NCBI GenBank assembly: GCA_024279275.1
Contig: JAJRRS010000121.1
Location: forward strand, 1-40,304
Origin: Planctomycetota bacterium
GTDB taxonomy: Bacteria > Planctomycetota > Phycisphaerae > Phycisphaerales > Phycisphaeraceae
Direction: 5' to 3'
DNA: 40,304 bases
Below, one piece after another: positions 32,412 through 40,166 of the stretch. Under the pieces are notes generated by a model. It saw only the letters and a program-made list of their open reading frames with translations, did not search any database and was not told the DNA's origin. Numbering within the stretch: position 1 is the stretch's first letter; every line of letters starts with the position of its first letter. A program made the position numbers and the translations under genes.

Positions 32412-32708
32412 TTACTTGTGGCTCTTGACCTTTTCTTTATGGTCGGTGAGTTGGCGTTCGAGTTTACTCTCAGCCTGATCGATTGTCCCATCAAGGTCTT
32501 CGCCCTGGGCTTTCGCGATGAACGGGTCGTGTCGGCCGACGTGGACAATGATCTCGATCTCGAATTGCACGCCCTGACCCTTGTCAGCAATCACCTCGAT
32601 CGACTGAATATGGTCGTAATACTTGGAAAGCTTCCCAACCTTCTGCTGCGCGTAAGTGCGGATCGAGTCGGTGATATCCAGATGCTTGCCGCTGACGGTG
32701 ATTTCCAT
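32412..32708 (-). CDS. hpf: ribosome hibernation promoting factor, short form
   Basis: A 98-residue HPF/YfiA protein that binds the 30S decoding region and stabilises inactive ribosomes in starvation. The N-terminus MEITVSGKHLDITDSIRTYAQQKVGKLSKYY and the central FEIEIIVHVGRHDPFIAKAQGEDL follow the family. The length matches short HPF without the C-terminal dimerisation domain. It is followed by ptsN and HPr genes, the same order as in the rpoN-hpf-ptsN operon of proteobacteria, which links ribosome hibernation with the nitrogen PTS. The DUF502 gene ends 16 bp upstream on the same strand. Confidence 0.94.
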   Translation of the reverse strand: MEITVSGKHLDITDSIRTYAQQKVGKLSKYYDHIQSIEVIADKGQGVQFEIEIIVHVGRHDPFIAKAQGEDLDGTIDQAESKLERQLTDHKEKVKSHK

Positions 32709-32723
32709 CGTTTTCTCCGTAGT

Positions 32724-33722
32724 TTACTCTGCGTCGCCCGTGGTGGGCTTCTGTCCATCCGTGTCGGCCGGCCCCTCTGTCCCGTCCGCTTCCTTAAATA
32801 GCTTAGGCCCGTCGCCCGTGATCTGCTGGCTCGGCGGGATCAACACCCCGCCCGACACCGCGAACTTAATCGCCTCTTCTATTGTAATGGGTAAATCGAT
32901 CGTGTCCGCCCTGGGCACCGTAATCACATACCCCGTGAAAGGCGTAGGGCTGCTGGGGATGAACACCGTCAGGCACGCCTGCCCCGCACGTTCCTGAATA
33001 TTCAACATCGTCTCCCCCGTCACCAACCCCACCGACCACAACCCCTTACGCGGATATTCCACCGCCACCACCGCACTGAAATGAGGCCCCGACTTCGCAC
33101 CCACGAAAAAATCCGTCACCTGCTTGATCGAGGGATAAATACTCCGAATCACCGGCACACGATGAATCAACTCCTCACCCTTGTGGTACAGCCGCCTCCC
33201 GATGAAGCTGCCGACCAGCCAGCCAGCGATGTAGATCAGGATGATCGCGATCACCAGCCCGATCAGGTCCATCACCGCCCACGTCCCCGCCGTATACGAG
33301 TTCCACCAACGCTCCACCACCGCCGTCCGCACCGACTGCTCGATCTCCGGCTGCGCACGCATCCACTGCCGACGATGCTCGATCCGCTTGCTGGCTGTGT
33401 ACTCATCCCCGAAGCTGCGCCGCAGCTCATCATCCCGCACGTTCCAGGCATCTTTCTGCCCGCCGGTTAAGGAATCCACCGCCTCGTCGTAGTCCTCGTC
33501 ATGAGCCGCAGGCAAAGGCGACCACGCCACGATCCCCGCCCTCACACCCTGATTAATAGGCCCAGCAATCCGATCCTGCACAAACTGGTACGACACCGAC
33601 AGCAGCCAGATCGTCAGCACCGTCGGCAACAAAATCGCCAAACCACGCAGAAAAAACGGACGAAAATTACCGCCACTATGCGGCTTCGGCTCGGATTCAG
33701 TAGGGGGTGACTTGTCGGGCAT
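32724..33722 (-). CDS. DUF502 membrane protein
   Basis: A 332-residue membrane protein of the DUF502 family. Membrane segments lie at about 21-46 (FFLRGLAILLPTVLTIWLLSVSYQFV) and 148-176 (WAVMDLIGLVIAIILIYIAGWLVGSF). The conserved C-terminal part (IPVIRSIYPSIKQVTDFF, VAVEYPRKGLWSVGLVTGE, VFIPSSPTPFTGYVITVPR) is intact. A polar insertion of about 80 residues between the membrane segments is longer than usual. Function is unknown. The ATG at 33722 begins a polar tail before the first helix. It is first in a same-strand run with hpf, ptsN and the HPr gene. Confidence 0.85.
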   Translation of the reverse strand: MPDKSPPTESEPKPHSGGNFRPFFLRGLAILLPTVLTIWLLSVSYQFVQDRIAGPINQGVRAGIVAWSPLPAAHDEDYDEAVDSLTGGQKDAWNVRDDELRRSFGDEYTASKRIEHRRQWMRAQPEIEQSVRTAVVERWWNSYTAGTWAVMDLIGLVIAIILIYIAGWLVGSFIGRRLYHKGEELIHRVPVIRSIYPSIKQVTDFFVGAKSGPHFSAVVAVEYPRKGLWSVGLVTGETMLNIQERAGQACLTVFIPSSPTPFTGYVITVPRADTIDLPITIEEAIKFAVSGGVLIPPSQQITGDGPKLFKEADGTEGPADTDGQKPTTGDAE

Positions 33723-33938
33723 GGTCAGGCAGGGACCGGTCATTCTGCGGAGGACAGGCAAGAATAGGGCCGGACCCCCGGCAGGTCAATGCATCTCTTC
33801 CCCCCAACGCCGACTCTGAGGAGGCGCAGCCGACGAAGAGCCGGGTATCTTCACTCCTCTCATTAGCGATTAGCTTTTCGTGCTTGCCTTTACCCCTACC
33901 ATCTCCCCAGACCTCAGACTCTAAAACCCAGACCCCAC
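33723..33938. other. intergenic gap with degenerate CCCCAGAC units
   Basis: No gene. Degenerate copies of the CCCCAGACC unit (about 33905-33938) end at the kelch stop codon, echoing the array at the HPr stop codon. Confidence 0.5.
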
Positions 33939-35132
33939 CTACTCCCCATCCAACCTAATCCGATGCACCGCCCGAATAGGCGTAGGCACCTTCTTGCCCA
34001 AAAACGACGCCTTCACCTGCCCACCAAACATGATCGCCCACCCCCCATCACTCACACCCGCCGCATCATCGTGCGCAATCTCCAACTTCGGCAAACGCCG
34101 CACCGTCAGCCTCCCCGGGTCCAGCCAAAACGCATCCGCCAGTTCCGTATCCACCCGCCCCCGCTGCGATTCACCACCAGCCACCACAATCCCATCGGGC
34201 GTCGATATCACCACATGGTCCGCCACCCCATCCGCCACCCCCAGCCTCGGCCCATCCACCAGGCTGCTCTCGCCATCCACCCCCACCGTCAACACCCACG
34301 TCTGATCCGTCGTCTCCCCATCGAGCCTCTGCCCCCCGATCACCCACAACCGACCGTCCGGCAACCGCACCATCGCCAGATCGTCCAGTGCCGTAGGCAG
34401 CCGCGCCTCCATCAGGATACTCGTGCCCCGCTCCAGATCGACCCGCTCAAATGTCCAACGCCCGATCCCCCCAGCCACCAGCAGCGCCCCGTCCCCCAGC
34501 AACACCGACGCATGCTCCCGCCGAGCCTGTTGCAGCGTAGAACCAATCGTCCACGTCAGCCCGACCGGATCAAATACTGCCACCACATGATTCCCAACCG
34601 CCGCCACCCGCCCATCCCCCAACAAATGCACCGTCGGCGAACGCATCGGCATCGGCAAATCACCCACCGCCACACTCACCCCCAGCCCCTCCCCCGCATC
34701 CAGATCAATCAATTCACAACCCTTAAGCGACTCCCCATCATGCCCCGGCACACGCGACCGCCCACCCACCACAAGCACCCGACCATCCCTAAGCGTCACC
34801 TGCCCATGCTGATATCGCCCCGTCACCAACGCCCCACCCAACGACCACGTCAACCCATCCAGATCAAACACCTGCACCGCATCACCCGCGCCCCCACCCA
34901 ACAACACCCCCCCCGTCACCACCGCCCGTCTCCCCACCACACTCACCCCCGGCGCCGCCACCGCCACCGGCATATCCGCCAAACGCTCCCAACTGGGCCC
35001 AGCAAAAAGCTCAGCCGTTTCATCTCCATACACATCCCCCGTCAGCATCAACAGCGCAACCGCCCCAAACACCCACCACACAGCCACCCATCCCCGCCGC
35101 TCAGCGCAGTAAACTTTTACTCCAGATCGCAT
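33939..35132 (-). CDS. exported kelch-repeat protein
   Basis: A 397-residue secreted protein: signal peptide 1-36 (hydrophobic WVAVWWVFGAVALLMLTG, likely cleavage after VYG), then six or more kelch-like blades. Typical pieces are RRAVVTGGVLLGG, DGRVLVVGGRSRV, DGALLVAGGIGRW, DGRLWVIGGQRL and DGIVVAGGESQRG. Kelch beta-propellers bind partners or form galactose-oxidase-like folds; no copper-ligand pattern is visible. The ATG at 35132 is preferred because GGAAAG lies about eight bases upstream; a GTG ten codons earlier is possible. It has no operon partner. The 3' end carries a degenerate CCCCAGAC array. Confidence 0.82.
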   Translation of the reverse strand: MRSGVKVYCAERRGWVAVWWVFGAVALLMLTGDVYGDETAELFAGPSWERLADMPVAVAAPGVSVVGRRAVVTGGVLLGGGAGDAVQVFDLDGLTWSLGGALVTGRYQHGQVTLRDGRVLVVGGRSRVPGHDGESLKGCELIDLDAGEGLGVSVAVGDLPMPMRSPTVHLLGDGRVAAVGNHVVAVFDPVGLTWTIGSTLQQARREHASVLLGDGALLVAGGIGRWTFERVDLERGTSILMEARLPTALDDLAMVRLPDGRLWVIGGQRLDGETTDQTWVLTVGVDGESSLVDGPRLGVADGVADHVVISTPDGIVVAGGESQRGRVDTELADAFWLDPGRLTVRRLPKLEIAHDDAAGVSDGGWAIMFGGQVKASFLGKKVPTPIRAVHRIRLDGE

Positions 35133-35232
35133 CAATGATCTTTCCACATACGAATCAATCACCCACGCAGCGCGCTGGCTTGCCGTTTAGCGGCGGATCA
35201 AAGATCCGCGCGTTGTAACTATTCTAATCGGA

Positions 35233-35410
35233 GTTGGCCACAAAAAGGCACAAGAGATACAAAGTTAAGAACGCAATTCGGATCACGATAACTTGATTCA
35301 TCAGCCCCCGCCCCCAACAACACAACACCCCCTCCCCCCGTTTAGCCGTCGCGGCCACGCGCCGCCCCCCCCCCTTTTTTGTGTTTTTGTTGTGCCTCTT
35401 CGTGGTCAAC
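35233..35410. repeat. GTTGGCCACAAAAAGGCACA inverted repeat
   Basis: Left arm 35233-35256 and right arm 35390-35410 (TTGTGCCTCTTCGTGGTCAA) are inverted copies with a few mismatches. A direct copy of the right arm recurs at 35685-35708. Confidence 0.65.
35340..35361. repeat. 22-bp TTTAGCCGTCGCGGCC repeat, copy 2
   Basis: Identical over 22 bp to 31289-31310. It lies within the mosaic after tyrS and is followed by a poly-C/poly-T run. Confidence 0.7.
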
Positions 35411-35490
35411 TTTTCCGCCCAACTCACTCTTGCATTACTTTCCCAAAGCCCACTGATGCACCGTCCCCGGTGCTTCGGTGGTGTATCGTA

Positions 35491-35545
35491 TTCCGGGGGT
35501 ATCCGGGGGTATCCGGGGGTATCCGGGGGTATCCGGGGGTATCCG
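35491..35545. repeat. (ATCCGGGGGT)5 tandem array
   Basis: One TTCCGGGGGT and four ATCCGGGGGT units in perfect register at 10-bp spacing. The plus strand is a G-quadruplex motif with five-base loops. Confidence 0.85.
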
Positions 35546-35728
35546 CTCCCCCTCCCATTTCCCCCTGCCTCGTTTTCTCCGCGTCTCCGTGTCTCCGCGC
35601 CCTCCGTGATATCCCCCTCATCCCTTAACGCTCTTTGCCCACCTCGCGCTCTTAGCGCCTTCGTGGCCAAATCCCCCTCCCCTTCTTGTGCCTCTTCGTG
35701 GCTAAACTTCCCCCGCTTGCCTCTAGCT

Positions 35729-37024
35729 TCACTCCACATCAAACCGAAACAACCGCTTCTTCCCCGCACGAATCAACACATACCCCTCCCGAACATCCTC
35801 ACCCGTCACCCGCCGACCGATATCTTTAACCACCTCATCATGCACCCGCACCCCGCCCCCTGATACGAGCCGTTTCGCCTCCCCGTTCGACTTCGCCAGC
35901 CCAGCCAACACCAATAACTGGATCACCCCGACCCCCGCATCCAGTTCCCCCGCCGACAAGTCCGCGTGCGGGATCGCCTCCCCTGTCACATCCTGCTCCG
36001 CCCCAAACGCCTTGCCCGCGCTGTCCCTCGCCGTGTCCGCTTCAACCTCCCCATGCACCAACTTCGTCACCTCATACGCCAGCACAGCCTTCGCCTTATT
36101 CGCATCCACACCCTCCATCGCCCCCAAAACATCCACCTCATCCATCGGCAAAAACGTGAAAAACCCCAGATACCGCCGCACATCAACGTCCGGCGTATTA
36201 CGCCAGAACTGATAAAACTCATACACACTCGTCCGCTTCGCATCCAACCAAATATTCCCACTCTCACTCTTCCCAAACTTCCCCCCATCGCTCTTGGTTA
36301 CCAAAGGCATCGTCAGCCCCGCCAGATCAGCACCCGCGATCCGCCGACCCAACTCGATCCCCATCACGATGTTCCCCCACTGATCCTGCCCGCCCATCTG
36401 CACCGTGCAGTTATGGCTCTTAAATAGATGCAGAAAATCCACCGCCTGCATCACCATGTAATTAAACTCTAAAAACGTCAGCCCGCTCTCCGCGTCCAGC
36501 CTGCTCTTCACCGAGTCCATCGTCAGCATCCGGTTCACCGAAAAGTGCGCCCCGTAATCACGCAACAACTCAATCCAACTCAACTTTGTCAACCAGTCCG
36601 CATTATTCACCATCACCGCCCCGCCCCCGGAAGTGTCCCCGAATGCGCCCCCGAATGCGCCCCAGGATGGCGAGTCATCAAAATCCACGATGTTTGCGAT
36701 CTGCTTCCCGATGTACTTGGCGTTGTGATCAATATCCTCTCGGCTGAGCATCTTACGGCTCTCGGTCTTCCCCGACGGATCGCCCACCAACGCCGTCGCC
36801 CCCCCGACCACCGCGATCGGCTTATGCCCGCAACGCTGCGCATGCGCCAACACCATGATCGGCACCAGCGTCCCCACATGCAGGCTGTCCGCCGTCGGAT
36901 CAAAACCGATATACAAAGTCACCGGCCTCTCAAACCGCTTGCTAATCTTCTCATCCGTCACCTGCGAAACCAGCCCCCGCTGGCTCAACACATCAAATAG
37001 ATTGTCTTGTGTAGTTATGGTCAT
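35729..37024 (-). CDS. tyrS: tyrosyl-tRNA synthetase
   Basis: Attaches tyrosine to tRNA-Tyr. The 431-residue class I synthetase has GFDPTADSLHVGTL (HIGH motif as HVGT, 49-52), GGQDQWGNIVMGIELGRRI, the KMSKS motif as KFGKSES, and a C-terminal S4 RNA-binding domain (LVSGGGVRVHDEVV). The ATG at 37024 is the family start; upstream codons are not conserved. Between IVDFD and NNADWL there is an insertion of about 11 residues relative to E. coli TyrRS, SWGAFGGAFGDTSGGG, coded by a G-rich repeat array at 36619-36670. The enzyme should still work, since the insertion lies in a variable loop. Confidence 0.96.
   Translation of the reverse strand: MTITTQDNLFDVLSQRGLVSQVTDEKISKRFERPVTLYIGFDPTADSLHVGTLVPIMVLAHAQRCGHKPIAVVGGATALVGDPSGKTESRKMLSREDIDHNAKYIGKQIANIVDFDDSPSWGAFGGAFGDTSGGGAVMVNNADWLTKLSWIELLRDYGAHFSVNRMLTMDSVKSRLDAESGLTFLEFNYMVMQAVDFLHLFKSHNCTVQMGGQDQWGNIVMGIELGRRIAGADLAGLTMPLVTKSDGGKFGKSESGNIWLDAKRTSVYEFYQFWRNTPDVDVRRYLGFFTFLPMDEVDVLGAMEGVDANKAKAVLAYEVTKLVHGEVEADTARDSAGKAFGAEQDVTGEAIPHADLSAGELDAGVGVIQLLVLAGLAKSNGEAKRLVSGGGVRVHDEVVKDIGRRVTGEDVREGYVLIRAGKKRLFRFDVE
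36619..36670 (-). repeat. G-rich repeat inside tyrS
   Basis: On the coding strand two GGGGGCGCATTC-like units and a TTCCGGGGGCGGGG unit lie in frame and code for GAFGGAFGDTSGGG. Pattern and spacing resemble the intergenic TCCGGGGG arrays. Confidence 0.65.
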
Positions 37025-37114
37025 AACCGCCAAAGTGTACCCGAAGCCCAGCCATTGCATGGCTGGGCCTCTTGGGCCTACGATCAATATATCATCGGAC
37101 CGGATAAATAAGTC

Positions 37115-37816
37115 TCATCCACTCGGCGTTGCAGTAGTGACGACCCACTCGTCCCCATCGCGGGTAAGTATAAGCCTGCCCCAAGGCACTTCGATGCTTC
37201 CGACGCCATCTGAATCCATTTCTACACGACGAGGACCAATCTTCAAGTCAGGCGAAAACCACTGCGGGGCCGGATCATACGGAACGTGCGTGCCGTAGTC
37301 GAAACCCCGAGTCAAACCCACATAATACTTGTTCCATCCATCGGGTTGCTTGACAGGTAGAGCAGACCTGCCCGGACCCGGGTAACCACCCATTGCGTAT
37401 TCATAATACTCAGTTTCCCCCGGGCCGATGACGACTACCGTGGGCTTAATCGCGACGATAACCAGCCGAGAGTAGATATCCGTGATGTACGCATCCTCGG
37501 TCCCATTATTCTGTATCCGTAGGCCCAATGGCTTCCACGCGTTCTTTGATCGGAGGTATTTTTCGCTTTTCTTGGTGATACGCCTAGAGTCAAGAAGCCG
37601 ATTTTCGACCTTCCATTCGATCCACCGGGTTACTTCCATCGAACTGTAAAAAGTACTCACCATTCCCGCAGCCGGCATGTTGTTGTTAATCCAAGGCTGG
37701 TCGGCCTCAAGATCGGTATAGGAACCGCGCTCTACCGAGTAACACCCCGTTGATAGAGTAGCAGTAACGATCAATATAAGACTTGTTACCACCGAAACCG
37801 ATCGTTCAAGAATCAT
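37115..37816 (-). CDS. hypothetical lipoprotein
   Basis: A 233-residue predicted lipoprotein I do not recognise: signal peptide 1-24 ending LSTG with Cys25 lipidated. The mature part contains WKPLGLRIQNNGTEDAYITDIYSRLVIVAIKPTVVVIGPGETEYYEYAM, which looks like an immunoglobulin-like beta domain, and a second strand-rich half ending WGRLILTRDGDEWVV. Codon use appears less GC-biased than in typA and tyrS, hinting at acquisition. AAGGAG lies eight bases before the ATG at 37816, a strong ribosome-binding site. It sits 102 bp after typA on the same strand, beyond a hairpin, so it may have its own promoter. Confidence 0.68.
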   Translation of the reverse strand: MILERSVSVVTSLILIVTATLSTGCYSVERGSYTDLEADQPWINNNMPAAGMVSTFYSSMEVTRWIEWKVENRLLDSRRITKKSEKYLRSKNAWKPLGLRIQNNGTEDAYITDIYSRLVIVAIKPTVVVIGPGETEYYEYAMGGYPGPGRSALPVKQPDGWNKYYVGLTRGFDYGTHVPYDPAPQWFSPDLKIGPRRVEMDSDGVGSIEVPWGRLILTRDGDEWVVTTATPSG

Positions 37817-37862
37817 TCACGATTCTCCTTGTCCGCTGTGACGTATTCACCCAACTTGCTTT

Positions 37863-37896
37863 GGGGGAGAACGGTGTCTGACACCGTTGTTGCTCC
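37863..37896 (-). terminator. palindromic hairpin after typA, REP-like
   Basis: AACGGTGTCTGACACCGTT (37870-37888) is a perfect 19-bp palindrome, flanked by GGGGGAG and CTCCC arms that extend the stem with a four-base bulge. It lies about 30 bp after the typA stop codon. It could end typA transcription, but there is no T-run on the minus strand; GGTGTC-GACACC palindromes are also known as REP-type dispersed repeats. Confidence 0.5.
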
Positions 37897-37918
37897 CATA
37901 CGCCGAAAGCAATCTTGC

Positions 37919-39841
37919 CTAAACCCCCGCCTCATCCTTAACCTTCGCCTTACGCGACTCGCGCTTGCGATCAGACTCCAGCAGCAGCCGCTTACGCATC
38001 CGAACCGCGCCGGGTGTGACTTCGACCAACTCATCTTCCTGGATATATTCCAAGCTGGCTTCCAACCCCATCTCCCGGGCCGGCCGAACCTTCGTCGCAT
38101 CATCACTGCCCGAAGCACGCACGTTGGAGTGCTTCTTGTTCCGCGTCACGTTGGCGATGATGTCGTTGTCCTTGCAGTGTTCGCCCACCACCTGCCCCGC
38201 ATAAACCTGATCGCCCGGCTTACAAAAGAATATCCCTCGGTCATACAACGCATCCAACGCATAAGGCATCACCTGCCCAGACTCACTTGAAATAATCACA
38301 CCCGCCGCACGCTTAGGCACCGCGCCGCGGATCGGCTCGTAACGCAACAGGTTGTGATGCAAAATAGCCCGGCCTTGTGTGGCTGTCAGCATCCGCGTCC
38401 GCAACCCGATCAACCCACGCGCGGGGATCGTGAATTCCATATGCACATAATCCCCAGCCCCGGCCTTGGGATCCATCCGCACAACCTCAGCCCGACGATC
38501 ACTCACCAACGCCATCACCGAGTTCTGACACTCAGCAGGACAATCCACAACCAACTGCTCGATCGGTTCGTGAACCTTCCCGTCGATCCTTTTAAGTATC
38601 ACCTCCGGCTTACCCACCGCCAACTCATAGCCCTCACGCCGCATCGTCTCCAGCAACACACCCAGATGCATCAAACCACGCCCGGATACCAAAAATTGAT
38701 CGCCCCCCCCTGACCCAGCCCCGCCGCCTTCAGCACGCTCCGCACGCAGCGCCACATTACTGTGCAACTCTTTTTCCAGCCGATCCCAGACCTGTCGGCT
38801 GGTCACGAACTTCCCCTCCTTACCCGCAAATGGCGACGTGTTCACACAAAACATCATGTTCAACGTCGGCTCATCAATCGCCACATGCGGCAACGCGTTA
38901 GGCTGGTCCGGGCACGCGACCGTGTCACCAATATCAATCGGATCAAGCCCGACCACCGCACAGATATCCCCAGCCTCAACCTCCGGCACTTCCTTCTTGC
39001 CCAAGCCTTCAAAGGCAAAGACCTGTTGTATTTTTTGCTGCGAGCCTTCCCCAGCCCGGTTGATCACCGTCACCCGCTGCCCACCCTTGAGCCGACCGCC
39101 GTAGATCCGACCGATCGCGATCCGACCGACATAATCCGAGTACGACAACGAAGTCACCATCATCTGCAGCGGTGCCGCCAGGTCAGCCTGCTCCTTAGTC
39201 GGTGCCGGGATGTATTTAAGGATCGCCTCAAACAACGCCCGCACATCCGTCGGCTGATCGTCCGCCCCAACCTTCGCAAAATCATCCGTCGCCCAACCCT
39301 CCTTCGCCGACGCATACACCACCGGGAAGTCCAACGCATCATCCGACGCATCCAGACTCCCCAACAGGTCAAACACCTCGTTAATCACATCGTCCGCCCG
39401 AGCGTTTGGCTTATCAATCTTATTAATCACCACCACCGGCTTGAGCTTGTGACCCAACGCCTTCTCTAACACAAACCGCGTCTGCGGCATCGGCCCCTCA
39501 AACGCATCCACCACCAGCAGCACCCCGTCCGCCATCTTCAACACCCGCTCGACCTCCCCCCCAAAGTCCGCGTGCCCCGGCGTATCAATCAAATTAATCT
39601 TGTAGTCCGCCCCGTCCAGGCTGTGGTAATTCACCGCACAGTTCTTCGCCGTGATCGTGATCCCACGCTCCCTTTCCAGGTCCCCGGTATCCATAATCAG
39701 GTTGTGCTGACCCCCCGCAAGCTTGTCCAACTCAGCCGTCCGAAACTGCCCGGACTGGTACAACAACTGATCGGTCAGGGTCGTCTTGCCGTGGTCGACG
39801 TGAGCAATGATCGCAACGTTACGCAGATGATTCTGAGCCAT
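37919..39841 (-). CDS. typA: ribosome-associated GTPase TypA/BipA
   Basis: A 640-residue translational GTPase that acts on the ribosome in stress and cold adaptation. The GTPase motifs are intact: AHVDHGKTT (G1), ERERGITI (switch I), [15 protein letters not shown] (G3), NKIDKPNA (G4) and ASAKEG (G5), followed by EF-G-like domains and the TypA C-terminus. A glycine-rich insertion, [10 protein letters not shown], lies between the LRAERA segment and [16 protein letters not shown]; the E. coli protein has only a few residues there. It is coded by a C-rich run at about 38702-38730. The ATG at 39841 has no Shine-Dalgarno: TCCGGGG repeats lie directly upstream. Confidence 0.97.
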   Translation of the reverse strand: MAQNHLRNVAIIAHVDHGKTTLTDQLLYQSGQFRTAELDKLAGGQHNLIMDTGDLERERGITITAKNCAVNYHSLDGADYKINLIDTPGHADFGGEVERVLKMADGVLLVVDAFEGPMPQTRFVLEKALGHKLKPVVVINKIDKPNARADDVINEVFDLLGSLDASDDALDFPVVYASAKEGWATDDFAKVGADDQPTDVRALFEAILKYIPAPTKEQADLAAPLQMMVTSLSYSDYVGRIAIGRIYGGRLKGGQRVTVINRAGEGSQQKIQQVFAFEGLGKKEVPEVEAGDICAVVGLDPIDIGDTVACPDQPNALPHVAIDEPTLNMMFCVNTSPFAGKEGKFVTSRQVWDRLEKELHSNVALRAERAEGGGAGSGGGDQFLVSGRGLMHLGVLLETMRREGYELAVGKPEVILKRIDGKVHEPIEQLVVDCPAECQNSVMALVSDRRAEVVRMDPKAGAGDYVHMEFTIPARGLIGLRTRMLTATQGRAILHHNLLRYEPIRGAVPKRAAGVIISSESGQVMPYALDALYDRGIFFCKPGDQVYAGQVVGEHCKDNDIIANVTRNKKHSNVRASGSDDATKVRPAREMGLEASLEYIQEDELVEVTPGAVRMRKRLLLESDRKRESRKAKVKDEAGV

Positions 39842-39849
39842 GAGGGTAT

Positions 39850-39928
39850 ATCCGGGGTCAGGGTGATTCCGGGGGAAGTCCGGGGAAGTCCGGGGAAGTC
39901 CGGGGAAGTCCGGGGGAAGTCCGGGGGT
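39850..39928. repeat. TCCGGGGAAG tandem array before typA
   Basis: Six or seven units of TCCGGGG(G)AAG, 10-11 bp apart, lie just upstream of the typA start codon, so they would be in its leader. The plus strand can form a G-quadruplex; the mRNA itself is C-rich. Confidence 0.8.
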
Positions 39929-40064
39929 TGTCAGGGTGGTGAGTCAGGGTATTTTTCGCCGAATCTGGCGAGCCGAGCATTATAGCGGTTTCGCCGTGGC
40001 GGAGCGTCCCCGGGTCAGTTTCGATAGAATCCACCCATTCCACCCGTTTCGGGAGCATATACAC

Positions 40065-40166
40065 ATGGATGAATCATCACAGGTGGTCGACGTCGCCGCC
40101 CACGAGCAAGGCCCGCCCCGATCATTACTACTCACGGCAGTCCTGTCGTTTTTCGTGGCCGGCCTA
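40065..40166 (+). pseudogene. 5' end of a membrane-protein gene, probably cut by an IS
   Basis: A plausible gene start: GGGAG nine bases before the ATG, then MDESSQVVDVAAHEQGPPRS followed by the start of a hydrophobic segment LLLTAVLSFFVAGL. After the TA at 40165-40166 the frame runs into the transposon end and stops at 40223. The rest of the gene, if present, would lie beyond the insertion and outside the window. The family cannot be named from 34 residues. Confidence 0.6.

Larger units (their letters stand above)
35133..35728. other. 596-bp repeat mosaic, no gene
   Basis: The gap between kelch and tyrS is almost all repeats: a GCGGATC-AAA-GATCCGC hairpin (35193-35209), an inverted GTTGGCCAC/GTGGTCAAC pair (35233-35256 and 35390-35410), copy 2 of the 22-bp repeat (35340-35361), five ATCCGGGGGT units (35491-35545), a CCGCGTCTCCGTGTCTCCGCG tract (about 35578-35598) and a TTCGTGGCTAAACTT unit (35694-35708). 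Open frames across it follow repeat periodicity and are not supported as genes. Confidence 0.6.

Noticed and set aside
33963..35138. 391-codon plus-strand open frame opposite the kelch gene
   Set aside because: The translation is His/Pro/Arg-rich, as expected from the complement of a GC-biased gene; the minus strand has a signal peptide and kelch repeats.
35224..35863. Long open frames through the tyrS 3' repeat region on both strands
   Set aside because: They follow the 10-bp repeat periodicity and low-complexity sequence, and the translations repeat short motifs rather than resembling a protein.
38762..39469. 235-codon plus-strand frame opposite typA
   Set aside because: Antisense shadow of a clear TypA gene.
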